Below, piece by piece: positions 22,346-33,717 of a stretch of 64,000 nt of DNA. The DNA lies in contig JAUEDM010000001.1 in assembly GCA_033439685.1 (NCBI GenBank), positions 1,550,001-1,614,000 of the forward strand. Direction: 5' to 3'. The DNA comes from Apodospora peruviana. Lineage: Eukaryota; Ascomycota; Sordariomycetes; Sordariales; Lasiosphaeriaceae. Under the pieces are notes generated by a model. That model saw nothing but the letters and a program-made list of their open reading frames with translations, had not been told where the DNA came from and made no database searches. Numbering within the stretch: position 1 is the stretch's first letter; each line of letters opens with the position of its first letter. A program made the position numbers and the translations under genes.

Positions 22346-23082
22346 GAGCCATCTTCACAGGTTGGATTGATGACAGATTTTGTATTTGATGATCATGATG
22401 ACGGCCTCATATGACCACTTTACTTACATGCACGACGGTGTATGACATACATACGAAGATGATGTTTATATTTTGCTTTCTTTTGTCATTTAACGGCCGA
22501 CTGACTGGCATGTAAAGAGGATAGGGATTGGAGATGGGTTAATTCAGTGTGGAAGATGGCGTAAGTAAATATTTATTTACAGATGTACCTAAGCCTAGAC
22601 TGGGGAAGATGTTACAGATTTGAGAGATGATTAATGGTGGCTGCGTGCTGGTTTTAAAAAGGAGGAAGAGGTAACACATGATTTTGGATGATTAGCATGG
22701 TTTTGGGCCTTTGGCTGGATCGGAAACTTTTGAATGTACATGTAGGGAGTGATACCCCGTTTCTTAGTTTGTCTACCTCTCTTGTTTTCTTATGTTGGTA
22801 TTGAAGATGCAAAAATTAGCTAGTATATTCTTGTTTTAAGCCGATGAACATACGATGATAATGATGTTTTATTTTAAAGAACTAGAACGAACATATTTTG
22901 CTATTTGAAGCGAGTACGGCGCACCCCGGCTGGCTGCAGCAATGGTGAATGACATTTAACAAGGACTAAAAAGACAAACATGAGAGAGGATTTGTGAGGT
23001 TTGTATATATATAGTCAACTAACAATTATTCACCGAAATGATGGAAGAATGAACAAAGTACGAAAAAGAAAAAAAGAAACCT
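22346..23082. other. Intergenic spacer, AT-rich
   Basis: The 3' flank of the F-box gene up to the tRNA gene. AT-rich with long T and A runs; no coding signal. Confidence 0.6.
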
Positions 23083-23154
23083 CACCCCACGTGGGGCTCG
23101 AACCCACAGCCTCCAGATTAGAAGTCTGGCGCGCTACCATTGCGCCAGCAGGGC
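23083..23154 (-). tRNA. tRNA-Arg(TCT): tRNA-Arg (anticodon TCT)
   Basis: On the minus strand 72 nt fold into a full cloverleaf. The acceptor GCCCTGC pairs with GTGGGGT, with G-T wobbles. The D-arm is GCGC-AATGGTA-GCGC. The anticodon stem CCAGA/TCTGG encloses CTTCTAA, so the anticodon is TCT, reading AGA (Arg). The T-arm is GTGGG-TTCGAGC-CCCAC, and the discriminator base is G. There is no intron. The A-box and B-box are intact. Confidence 0.95.
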
Positions 23155-23657
23155 GGATGTTTAATTTGCCGTTTTCTTCTTACTCATCAACCAACACACG
23201 CCAATAACAGGACGAATCTTCCACCACTAAGAGGCTAGTGGGTAGGTAGATCTAGATCTCCGAGACAATTCGTGTCTTTCTTACACTGGGCATCTTTATT
23301 CCAAATGACTATTTTGCTGGCCAGTCCGTCTCACATATTTGAAATCTCCTACCATTGTTAGTTACCTATGAGGACTTGTTCCATATCTGTTTGCTTAGAA
23401 TCATCAGTGATGCAAGCGACGAGCTGGTTCCACTGTTTGGGAAAGCAAAAAGGTTTGAGGGTGGGGTTGTTTATGCAACGAGAATGTATGCTTGCCAGCG
23501 CATGCATTGAACGATCTACGGTACAGTATCCGAATAGGACGAATGTGAATGGAAAAGGCCCAACGATCACCCGAATTCCAACCTCAACTCCATACGAACC
23601 TGCGGATTCGAGAGATCAATTCGTTACTAACCCGACCCACGTCCAGTGCCAGCAGAC
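23155..23657. other. Spacer between tRNA and Nudix gene
   Basis: Promoter region for both the minus-strand tRNA (internal promoter) and the plus-strand Nudix gene. No further gene is seen. Confidence 0.55.
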
Positions 23658-24340
23658 ATGGCTCCTGAAGGTCCGGTTGTCCGTGTCGGGGTCGCTGCCG
23701 TGATCAAGAATGCAGAGGGAAAGATGGTGATGGGGGTGAGAAAGGGGGTTTTCGGGGGTAAGTCAATAAGTATTATCTTAATTACTACGTCAACCATGAC
23801 TGTGTTCTTGGCCACACAGAATATATGAACAACGCTAAATCTCGCTGCTCTTGTCTCGATGGTGTCAGGCAAATGGCAGTTCCCAGGCGGTCACCTCGAA
23901 GTCGGCGAGAGCTATTTCGCCTGCGCCGAGCGTGAGACCCTCGAGGAAGCAGGCCTCGAGGTCCGCGCGGAAAAGCTGATCAGCATCACCAACGATATAT
24001 TTGACGATACGAAGCACTACGTCACCATCTTCGTAGCTTGTCGGCGGCTGGATGAGGAACGTGAGCCAGAGGTGCGTACCTAATACCTTGACTCTTTCTC
24101 CGCCATTTTGAGTCTGCGATGTCCCATGGGGATGTGTTTAAGGTTGGCATACTGACGAGCCCTGAAATAACATGATACACTTCATTATAGACTCTCGAAC
24201 CCGAAAAGTGTGAAGGCTGGTCCTGGAAAAGTTGGTCCGAGATGAAAGAGCTTATTAGTACCGAGGAAGGAAAACAAAAGATCTTTTTGCCGATTATCAA
24301 CCTCCTGCGGGAGCATCCTGATATCGAGGAACTTGTATGA
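23658..24340 (+). CDS. Nudix hydrolase (MTH2/NUDT15-like)
   Basis: Three exons, 23658-23757, 23869-24071 and 24191-24340, encode 150 residues. The introns are 111 and 119 nt, with donors GTAAGT and GTGCGT, and both phases close. The start ATG gives MAPEGPVVRVGVAAVIKNAEG. The Nudix box is complete (G-x5-E-x7-RE-x2-EE-x-G): GGHLEVGESYFACAERETLE followed by EAGLEV. It binds the divalent metal used to hydrolyse a nucleoside diphosphate linked to another group. FPGGHLE, DIFDDTKHYVTIFV and EPEKCEGWSWKSWSEM are typical of NUDT15-like nucleotide diphosphatases, which clear modified nucleotides. The exact substrate is not evident. It ends 151 bp from the convergent DUF8021-like gene. Confidence 0.88.
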
Positions 24341-24491
24341 GATATAGAGTGCTCGGCAATATTAGACTCGTCATAGCTCGTAGACAAACACACCATACCA
24401 GAATTGAAACATAATAATCCAATGGAAGTCCACCAAACGTTCTTTTCACCTTGCAGAACCTCACACTCCCTTATCATTTTCATACTGACTA

Positions 24492-25370
24492 TTAATCCGC
24501 CCCGCTTCCCGGAACCGGCCCCGTCATACCACACCGGTACGCAAAACAATGCGACACGGTATGTATATACCTCACTCTGCCCCCCTGCACCCTAAATATA
24601 TGACTATCCGGCGCCGCTCTGTCCGGAACCGTCCGGTCCAAGCCCGGAAACTCCATGAAAATGCTCACGACGCCCATCTCCTCGTCCACCACATACCTCC
24701 TGTTCTTGACCACAATGGTGCTCGGGAACCCACCCAGGTTGCACGTGTTGCTCTCCAGGTCGCCCAAACCCGTGTACGCGCCGCCCTCGAGTCGAGCACA
24801 CGGCGTACCCAGCGGGATTTCAACGCTCGTATCATTCCACCGGTCGAAATACGCGTCCCCAGCCGCTTTGATCACTTCTCGGTCATCGCGTTTCGAAACG
24901 GGGATCGGGTCCCAGTTTTCGAGCGAGTTCCAGTGCAGGTAACCCGTCGCGTTGAAGGCCCAGTCCCCGAGAATCGTGACGAGCGCCTCGACCGTGTGGA
25001 CTTTTGTTGTAGCGTTGTTCGTGTCAAAGAGCATGCGCGTGTGAATTACGTAGGGCTTGATCGGGTCCGTGACGATGAGCTCGGTCAGCGAGGCGCAGGC
25101 GGTCGCGTCGTGGAACCTACGACTGTGGTCGATTTTAAGAGCCTGTGAGAGGATGCCTTTGGTGATGTTGACTGGTTCACCGTTTTCCGTGTAGCTTGCG
25201 TTGCTGGTTAAGGCGGTCCAGAGGGAGGGATTCCCTGCGGTCGAGGCTTTGATGTATTCAGTTATTGCTTCTTTGAGGGCTGCGCGGCTGCATTCCGCTG
25301 ATGTCCCTGTCGGTGTGAAGGAAGCAAATGTGAGGAAGATGAACCCCCAGAAATGAGTGGGTTTACCCAT
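24492..25370 (-). CDS. Secreted DUF8021-like protein
   Basis: A single exon of 292 residues from the ATG at 25370; the in-frame codon further upstream would bury the signal peptide. MGKPTHFWGFIFLTFASF plus TPTGTSAEC is a signal peptide, and CSRAALKEAITEYIKA follows directly. The motifs SNASYTENGEPVNI, DHSRRFHDATACASLTELIV and PYVIHTRMLFD, then a second half with RWNDTSVEIPLGTPCARLEG, match a widespread family of secreted ascomycete proteins that I recall as DUF8021. Several Asn-X-Ser/Thr sites fit secretion. No catalytic function is established, and I do not assign one. Confidence 0.75.
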   Translation of the reverse strand: MGKPTHFWGFIFLTFASFTPTGTSAECSRAALKEAITEYIKASTAGNPSLWTALTSNASYTENGEPVNITKGILSQALKIDHSRRFHDATACASLTELIVTDPIKPYVIHTRMLFDTNNATTKVHTVEALVTILGDWAFNATGYLHWNSLENWDPIPVSKRDDREVIKAAGDAYFDRWNDTSVEIPLGTPCARLEGGAYTGLGDLESNTCNLGGFPSTIVVKNRRYVVDEEMGVVSIFMEFPGLDRTVPDRAAPDSHIFRVQGGRVRYIHTVSHCFAYRCGMTGPVPGSGAD

Positions 25371-26207
25371 TCTTGTGGTGTTATCTGCGATGTTGATGTG
25401 GAGATGACAATGATATGATGGCAGTGTCGTGACTGCGTTTACCAATGTGGTCTGGGAGTGTTGATTTATTGAGTTATCGTTGGTGTGTGATGGCACTGAT
25501 CACTATGTTGAAATTGCCGGTAGTAATTAGTAGGTAGCCGGTGTGTTATTCAAGCTTGAGTTTGGTAGCTGTTTGCTCCCATCCCGCTTTCGAGTCGGCG
25601 GTAGATTTGGGTGCCCTTGTTAATAAAAGAGGAAGTCATATCAATGCAGGTCCCAAGAGACGTCCCGCGGTAAGCCCCACCCTCCTCGGCCACAAAGTGC
25701 AATACCAGGCTAAATAGGTGTATGAATATAATCCGATGACATGCTAGAGGTGGTAGTTGTATCTTTGAATGGCCCTCAGCCTTTTGATGTAACTGGCTAG
25801 TGAGCAATGCTCTCATGTGAACTCATTATCAACTCGTTATTATTGCGTGGACGTGGATCATCGTGCGTGGTTATTGCACGAGAAGCTCCCTGGCTAAGAA
25901 TCTCTCTGAACTACCGGTAACTTTCAGAGATTGATGCTAGGGAAGGTTGGTGGTGACACAGCAAAGATTTAAAGGGAAGTACCCAGGAAGCATGTCCACC
26001 CATGTCGTGTTCAATTATCTATGCTAGACGGTGAGCTCTTGGAATTTCTCCAGGGTAGCCGCTTCTCTCTGTTCCTCCTCCACCAACTCCCTCCAAGACA
26101 TCTTACTTCATCTCGAGCTCACCGGTAGCATCTCTACCATGCTCAAAATTCGCCATATCCACCCACATAGCCTCTACCAGCGCCTTTGGTGAAGACCCAT
26201 TGCCGAA
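25371..26207. other. Intergenic spacer
   Basis: Promoter of the secreted DUF8021-like gene on one side and the 3' flank of the Clr5-like pseudogene on the other. No coding signal. Confidence 0.5.
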
Positions 26208-27637
26208 TTAATACTCGAAAGCATTTCCCCGATGCAAGCGAATGACCGTCAACAGGCCACAATCTCCCTCTTGAAACTGACGTCTTAGCCGTCGCCATAA
26301 CTCAAGTTCGGCGTCCTTCCCCGTCTCCATTAAATGGCTTTCGTACAGCACGCATAGGGTTATCCAACACTCGACTAGGGTGTCCTCCATAAGTGACGCG
26401 AAGCAGTAAACAGCGGCTTGGTCGAAGTCCTTTATATACAGAAAGTGGTTGACGAGGAGATGGCAGGCTCCACAAAGGTGGCCCGCACGGTTGGGATATT
26501 CCACGAGTCCCAATCCTGAATTCATGCGAAGTATAATATGCCTGACAAGCTGTATGGCGAGCTTTATAAAACCCCCATTAGTGGCCAAGACGTTGGAGAA
26601 AGACAGAACTCCCAGTATTTCATAACCATGGTTAACGATGATCAGCGAGTCTGAGTCGCCACTGACATGCGTGGTGACATGCGTGGCTTTGCTCAGAAGA
26701 GACTGTATGACTTTAAGAATAACTTGGTATCGTTCCTCGCAATGGAATACGCGCCTAACGTAAAGCCCCGGAAGGGTTTCGAGGCGGAGTGGGTAGGTCC
26801 CGCCAACATCAAATGCTTCTTCGTTGATCGCCCAGAGTTTCGGACCTCGTTTGTGAACGGCGTCAAGTAGAATTTGAGTGTTCTCTTCCCACTGCATAGG
26901 TGCTACCTGCACCAAATACCGAAGGCTACTGAGCGTTAAAACCATCGGGTGTGTTGTGCCCAATCGGAGTTTGCTGAGCTGTGCCACATAGTCGAGATAT
27001 ACTTCCATCAGCAGTTTCCCAATCACCTGTCTTTTGTCAAATCTTGATATCAGAAAGGGGATTTTGATACAAATCATAAAAAACCCGTCTTCTCCAATTC
27101 GTGGTGCGATAGCTTGATCCAGAAGGCGGAATGCCCGACTCAGCATCAAATGCGCCATCATCGGATCGTCCACGTGAGCCCTCAAAACCCCAATACCGGC
27201 TTGCATGGCATTGAAGGAGTCTCTAGCACTTGTTGAAATTTCGACCTGTGGCGTGAGGTTATCGACAACAGACCAGACGGCCTGGATGGTTGCGGATCTG
27301 TGCATGGTCATTTCGTCGGCCGCTGGCGAGCTAGCGAGTCGTGAGAGTGCCGAATACAGCTCCGAAGTCCCAGCGTTCTCCCTCCAAACGGTTGGAGTTG
27401 CGACGCAGTCAGAATTGATAAAATTGGCGAGTGCTTGGCGTCTTTGGCGACCAGATCGGATGCATGTCTTCACGGCGGGCGCTTGCTTCCGCGTAAGGAC
27501 TTTGCCATGATTGCCGATCAAAACACTCTTGGGCCTGTATTTGGTCCAGCCCATTGGCAAACTGGTGTTTATACATTCTTGTGCTGTGATACATCTGATG
27601 TATGCGGGGGCATGGTGTTGCCCTCATATATCAGCTC
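26208..27637 (-). pseudogene. Clr5-type protein with decayed 5' end
   Basis: The open part runs from an ATG at 27554 to the stop at 26208 (448 codons). It starts in the middle of a Clr5 domain (MGWTKYRPKSVLIG). Immediately upstream, in other frames, are further pieces of the same domain: HSTRMYKHQFAN up to about 27555, and LIYEGNTMP near 27610-27637. The expected fungal sequence joins HQFA-KWGWTKYRPK, so at least two small indels break the N-terminus, and no splice sites can rejoin the pieces. The remaining body is an all-helical region (LMLSRAFRLLDQAIAPRIGE, HPMVLTLSSLRYLVQVAP) like the C-terminal parts of Clr5 proteins. Clr5 domains occur in fungal proteins of mostly unknown role. A truncated protein from 27554 could still be made. 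Confidence 0.5.
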
Positions 27638-29349
27638 GACGTCTCCATGCCTGACTCCGTGTTCTGGACCCAGAGGCGCCTTAAAGCCGCGAGATTCGCA
27701 CACATGCAAGTCTGCAGGGGCGCGCCTGGATCATTTTAGACAGAAGTACCCGTAATTGTCGGGAGAAAGCTTACCAAGATCGAAGGTCGCATTCGATCAG
27801 AACTGGATCGGACTGGAGACCAATTGGCCCGCGTCTCTCCAGTATCAGGTCCGATGGAGAGACGTAGAGCAGGTTGATTTGAGCCATGTCGACGATAGTG
27901 TATTCGTGTTTCTCTTCGCACCCTTGTGGCACCTTTTGATGATATGAAAGCACGCAGTCAGACAGTTGGACTGTTGGACTGAACGAGGGTGGCCGGGAGA
28001 CGAGAACACCTCAACCCTTTCATTATTCGCGATCAAGGACCAGCTACGTCAAACCAAGCTGTGGTCGCCTTTGGCGGTCTATAGCTGCCTCAGTTTCTGG
28101 CCGTCTTGGCGAGGGCCTTTTAGCATCGACCAATGGCAGCAACGCAGAGCTGCGTGATGCTGCAATGCAGTGACCTTTTATCACCGTCGCCTGCTCCTCC
28201 GTACTCACCGGGCGACTTGACACCCGCTCTCAGGGCAGGCATATACCGGCATTGATTGATCTGAATCGGCTTATCCATGATCACGCAGGGGAACGCGGTA
28301 GTGGGGAAGGGTCTTTTCTTCTGTCCTTCAGACCACCGCATAGGTGGAGCTCCAACGTGAAGATGCATGATTGATTAGAGCTGTGACAGTTGGCTCATGG
28401 CTGTGGACCGTAGTGATTGGCGAGCAGCATTAAGTCAAATCGAATCAGAGAAAGATGTCTTGACGACTTGGACTCCAGTGGAAACGGGTGGTTTGCCGCT
28501 TGCAGTCGCTGAAACTGGCAGGGATACGGAGGTGCTTCCCAAGGAAAACTCTTAGCCGGCAAGACCCGGGCTGAGTCAGCTAGGTACTCCATACCCGCAA
28601 AGAAGTTGCTTCGCAGCTGGAGCATTCCCCTTATCAGCTGCGCAGTGCAGAAATGCGACCGTATTGTCGCCCTGCTTCAACAAACAAGCATCTACCTCTC
28701 TTTACGTGTGTTTTGTTAGCGCGCGGCGCAGATGCTTGGGTACAGATTATTCGTACATTCTCTATTTTGGACTGCAGATTATAAAACGTACAACATGTTT
28801 TTCCTGTAGCATGGGAGACTGCGAACCAACCGTCCCGGAATTCGAATTATAAGCTTCTACTTCGCATCGACGACCCCTCGTCCCTGTTGCTTCATTTCAG
28901 ACCAGTCAACAGCGTCGACCCCACCAAAACCACCTAGTACGGAGTACTAAACACTTTAGTCAAGGCACTAAAATGCTTTAGTGCAGTGCCCCTCGGCTTT
29001 CCATCCAGACCATCCGTTCGTCTTTGGCTTTCGTCTCATCGCTTATTCCCAAGTCTTCAATCCCAACTCAATCAACAAGCCACCGAACCCGCCACGTGAG
29101 ACCTCCCAGTTCTTGGACAATACACCCGGGTCCAAGGTCGCCGTCTGCGAGCCCCGCCACGAATCTGCCGACCGCCTCGGCTCTGAAGAAGACGCTACTC
29201 GAGGAGGCACTGTACCGCACCGAGCTCCCTGTCCCCCGCTTCGTTGTCTCCCAGCCCTGCTTCAACCCGATCGACAAGCCCGTCCTCTCCCTTGACCGGA
29301 TGCCATCGAGGGCCGCGTCATCGCAAATCGCCTTCTATACAACCACATC
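27638..29349. other. Intergenic region and leader of the Zn2Cys6 gene
   Basis: About 1.7 kb with no supported gene. It contains AGTACGGAGTACT at 28937-28949. From about 28990 the plus strand is C/T-rich and probably transcribed as the 5' leader of the regulator at 29350. Confidence 0.5.
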
Positions 29350-32216
29350 ATGTCGGGAGCTGGCAGCCCGAACGCGGGCCGCGCCATGTCCGAAGGGAGC
29401 CCCGTTGTCGACCACCCTTCCACAGCTCTGCCCCTCGACAGCTACGATGCCCAGCAGATCCAGGCCCTTGCGCGCCACCCTCCGCCCGGCGCATCTGTAT
29501 ACTCTCCGTCCGCCATGGTATCCAGTGCCCTGAATCCTCGCAGCTGCGTGACGTGCAGGAGAAGAAAGGTCCGTCGCTTCCGCCCGTCTATCCCGGCTGC
29601 CCCCCATCTGCTAACTACTCCGTCAAGGTGCGATGCGACAAACACATGCCCTGTTCCAACTGCCGGAGAGCCGTCATCCCATGCATCTTTCCCGCCCCCG
29701 GTAGGGCCCCGCGCCGACCCCGACCCAAAGATCCAAATGCTCCGTCGAAGCAACCGTCGAGCGAGCGAGAGCTGGAGCTAATGAAGCGTCTGCGGAAACT
29801 CGAGGGCATCGTGGAGGAGCTGAGTGGCCAAATCGAAATAGAGACAGTGCGCCATACGTCAAGCGCCGGCAACTCTCCCGAGGGAGTAGGTAGCCACGAC
29901 ACGGAGACACACACATCCCGGGGAAAGCAAGGGCCGGGTGCCGGGGATAGTGCTGCAAGTACGACTGGGAGCACCTATAGTCAAGATTCACAACTCACAG
30001 GCAATGCGGCCGGGAGATCAAACGCGTCGGGTAGAGCGGTCTCGTCAGGACAGAACTCGAGCTCCAACTCGAGCCCGGGCACGACGAACAAGTCGCCATC
30101 GGATGTGCATAAGAGGTTCGGCCGATTGGTACTCAACGAAAAGGGGGTCACGCGATACGTCAGTAGCGCGTTGTGGTCAAGGATCAACGACGAGGTAAGA
30201 ATATTTATGCGCATGGATTTGGATTGCTTTTGGAGCATGCACTTACCCGACCACAGCTGGATGAGATTCGCGAAGAAACCCACAGCTTGACCGAGGACGA
30301 CTCCGAGGAATCCGACTTTGAAGGCTCCCCAGCATCGATCGAGCAGGAGCGTACAGCTGCCGTCCACCAATCCTTTATTCTCGGTTATAGTTCTGCCAAC
30401 GTCGACTTGCGGCCATTGCATCCTTTACCGTCGCAGATACCCTTCATATGGCAGGTCTACCAGGAGAACGTCGATGCCATCCTCAAAGTGCTTCACGTGC
30501 CAACCATGAACAAGCTGATCCGGGACCTTCGCAACAACATGGACAGCCTAACCCCATCTAGCGAAGCTCTAATGTTTTCCATTTACTATGCCGCCATCAC
30601 TTCGCTGGATGAGGACGAGGTACGTGACGCTGACGCCCCACTGGGTACCTGTAGCTGACCGTCGACAGGTGAAACTGAACTTTGGGGCCGAAAAGGAGTT
30701 TCTTGCCAGACAATATCGATTCGCTCTTGAGCAGGCACTAGCGAAAGCCAACTTCATCAACGCCCCGGACCTCATGGTAGCGCAAGCTTTCCTCTTGTTT
30801 CTCGTCCTTGTGCGCCGGCATGACGATACGAGGTTCGCCTGGACATTGACCGGTCTTCTCATTCGAATAAGTCAAGCATTAGGGCTGCATCGCGATGGGA
30901 CGCACTTTCCCAATCTGCCCCCTTTTGAAGTGGAAATGCGGAGGCGCCTCTTCTGGGCAGTGTGCTTCCTCGACTTGCGGTCTGCCGAAGATCAGGGGAC
31001 CGATCTCACCCTCGTGGACCAGACATTCGACACGCAAATGCCCCTCAACATCAACGACAGTGACATATCACCCGACAGCAAGGAGCTGCCGGCAGCTAGA
31101 GAGGGTCCGACGGATATGACCTTTTCGCTGATTCGGTACGAGGTATCGTCGGTCGCGAGGCGGCTGCACACTGTTTCATCTGCCAATGCGCCACTCTGCC
31201 CGCGCGATGCTGCCACTTCCCTGGAGGAGCGTGAGGCGCTTCTTTTGAACGTGCACAAGAGGGTCGTGGAGAAATACCTGAACCACAGTGCTTGCGAGGA
31301 CAACCCCATGTACTGGGTGGCGGGCAATGTCGCCCGCGTTATCGTCGCGAAGGTGACGCTAGTCATCTATCAGCCTCTTCTTTTCCCGGGTCCCGGCAAC
31401 GAGGCTCTCTCAGGCGACATACGTGCACGGCTGTTCGACGCTGCCATCGAAGTGTTCGAGTATAACTATCTGCTCAATACCGATCCCCGGTGCAAGCAAT
31501 GGCGCTGGCTGTTCCAGACGTACACAGTATGGCACGCCGTGGCGTTTGTGCTCATCGAGGTGTCGCATCGCGCGTGGGGTGTCACGGCTGAGCGAGCATG
31601 GGCGGCGCTTAACTCGGCGTGCTCGGCGCCGAAGCCGATCGACCTTGAGAAGATGGTTAGCCATAAGGCGATCTGGTTGCCCTTTAAGAAGATGTACTTT
31701 AAGACGAAGAAACACCGTGAGGCCGAGATTGCCCGGTTGCGAGCCGACCCGCAGGCCGCGCAGGAGCTCGATATGGAGTACAGGTCCCGAGCGCCACCCG
31801 AATCGTTTGGTGCTTTGTCCGGATCGGTGAAGGCGCTGGTGGCCCACGAGCGGTGGCGTAAACTCGTCAATGCACCACCACCGCCAGTTCCATCGCCAGA
31901 GCCTGTACCGACAGTGTCCCAAGGAGGCGACCGCGCCACCGCCGCGCAAGTAACTTCAGACGGGATAAACCCAGCGGCATCAAATGCGGAAACCCCCCAG
32001 ATCATGGACTTTCTCGACAACGCGATGAACAATGCGACTTTTAACCCACAGAACTTTGTGCCGTTGTGGAATATGGCGAGCGATCGGTCGGTCGGTGTCC
32101 CCAATGCAGCGGCATTCGGGTTCTCCGGCGGGGACCTCCCGGCTACGGATATTACGCTCGCGTATCAAGTTGCCCACGGTGGCAGCAACGCTAGCGTACC
32201 CCAACAGCAGCAACAA

Positions 32217-32273
<57 letters not shown>

Positions 32274-32519
32274 TCGTCGATAGCGACAGGAGCCACGACG
32301 TCTCCACCAAACCTTGACCACCCTCCGCCATGGATGTGGACTGGTTCTAACGATCCGAACGGCGGGATGCTTCGCGTGCCGAACTGGACGTCGGCGGACG
32401 ATGCGGATGTGAATATGGATGAAGGCTTCGACTGGCAGAATTGGCAGGAGAGCCTGGGGAGGTTTGAGATGGAAACGAATGGCGGATTGGTTAATGGAGC
32501 TTGGACGACGGGGCTCTGA
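29350..32519 (+). CDS. Zn2Cys6 transcription factor with fungal-specific TF domain
   Basis: Four exons, 29350-29568, 29628-30194, 30257-30619 and 30669-32519, encode 999 residues. The introns are 59, 62 and 49 nt. The first intron lies inside the zinc cluster, a common position in this class. The cluster CVTCRRRKV-RCDKHMPCSNC with C92 spans residues 66-92 and has all six cysteines. A coiled-coil-like stretch follows (ELELMKRLRKLEGIVEELSG). The middle homology region appears from about residue 310, with SSEALMFSIYYAAITSLDED, RISQALGLHRDG and MRRRLFWAVCFLD. The C-terminus carries 24 consecutive glutamines (32202-32273) and an acidic tail, a likely activation domain. It should be a nuclear regulator binding CGG half-sites. 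Its targets are not visible. Confidence 0.92.
32202..32273 (+). repeat. CAG/CAA repeat encoding 24 glutamines
   Basis: Twenty-four Gln codons, mostly alternating CAG and CAA, inside the last exon of the Zn2Cys6 gene. The alternation lowers hairpin formation but the tract is still likely to vary in length between strains. Confidence 0.95.
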
Positions 32520-32928
32520 CCGTGCCATGGGTCCTGGATCGGTGGGGATTTGGAGATGTCGTTGATGATATATGTGGCATTTGATGGGATACCTACTGAC
32601 GCATAATTCTTCTGTGTCTGTTACTTATGATGGAACGGCCGTTTTCGGGTTTACTGGGTGGGCGGGTGTTGTGTTGGGTTATCAACTCGCATTTTAGATA
32701 CCGTTTTCTTTTTTGTCCCGTTCGAAATTAAGATATTTATTGCATTGTCGAGCTGACATGCTGACGACCTGCCTTGAAGTATTAGTACATTAGCCCTGTC
32801 CTTACTCTCATACTGGTGATTTGTATTATCTACCAGCTTGGAATATGAGGAGGGCGACAAATTATCATATAGCAAGAATAAGATAACGTTAGTGTTAATT
32901 AAGAAGTATAAGATAAAATGTGAAGACC

Positions 32929-33305
32929 AAAAAAAAAAGCCATTTATATAAACCATGTACGGGACTCGAATCATGTGCTTTACGGCAGCCTGCTATTATT
33001 ATTAATCAAGGGTTGAGATTGAAAAATAGGAATAAACCAATCATGCCTCCCAAGGCTTAGCTCGTCTTGCTTGGAAGTCATCCTTAAGGGCATCTTACTC
33101 CCAAGACTGAGCTCGTCTCGATTGGAAGTTCACCCTTAGAGGAATCTCTAGGTTTTCTATGTAGACCGACTTACCACAGACGGGACTCGAACTCGTGAGC
33201 TCAAGAGCCATCGCGTCGATGGTCGGAGGATAAGTGACAACTACTCCCACCCAACCACGGGTCCTTCCCATTTGGAGTGGGAGCAGTACGCCAGCTAACC
33301 TTGTT
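32929..33305 (-). repeat. Possible tRNA-derived SINE (Pol III type)
   Basis: On the minus strand, a tRNA-like head near 33180-33300 contains a B-box-like AGTTCGAGTCCCGT. A second B-box-like GATTCGAGTCCCGT lies about 230 bp downstream, near 32948-32965. The unit ends at a run of ten T (A-run 32929-32938 on the plus strand), which would terminate RNA polymerase III. A complete cloverleaf cannot be drawn, so this is not a tRNA gene. A SINE or decayed tRNA pair is the best reading, at low confidence. Confidence 0.35.
33047..33142. repeat. 51-bp imperfect tandem duplication
   Basis: Two copies with period 51 bp start with CTCCCAAG at 33047 and 33098. They share GAGCTCGTCT-like and TTGGAAGT segments and end in CCTTAAGGG or CCCTTAGAGG. 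By eye they agree at roughly four bases in five. The pair lies inside the SINE-like unit. Confidence 0.7.
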
Positions 33306-33717
33306 GGAGGGAGACGTTGCTAAGGTGGTATATATAGTATCTGCGATTGGTGGAATGGCTTGTAGGGAAAGTTCGTACTGCGCGCCGTCGCGCACCGATC
33401 ACAAGACCGGACGCCTTCGGTTCAGCCTTGTCAGTCCCATTACGTCCGACGAGCCACCCCGTTCGTCGTCTTCATTATTTCACCGCTGCTCCGCCGCGCG
33501 CATGTCATCACGAAGTAACTTGAGGTATCCGCGGCATAACACTGAGATGAGAATGAGCCTTATAATGCATTCAATTGCATACCTGGGTACCTACCACTAG
33601 TATAGGAGACGATAACAAGAAACTTCATAACGCTAAATAATTCCCGACAAACAACAACAATCCATGACATACGGAATAAAAACATCATCACCCCCTTCAC
33701 AAGGAAACACGATGCAC

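Larger units (their letters stand above)
32520..33717. other. Intergenic region with repeats between convergent genes
   Basis: AT-rich spacer at the left border of the giant-protein locus. It holds a possible tRNA-derived SINE and a 51-bp tandem repeat, listed separately. No protein gene is seen. Confidence 0.55.

Noticed and set aside
33180..33300. A tRNA gene suggested by the B-box-like AGTTCGAGTCCC on the minus strand
   Set aside because: No acceptor stem or proper anticodon arm can be formed, so I list it only as a SINE-like repeat.
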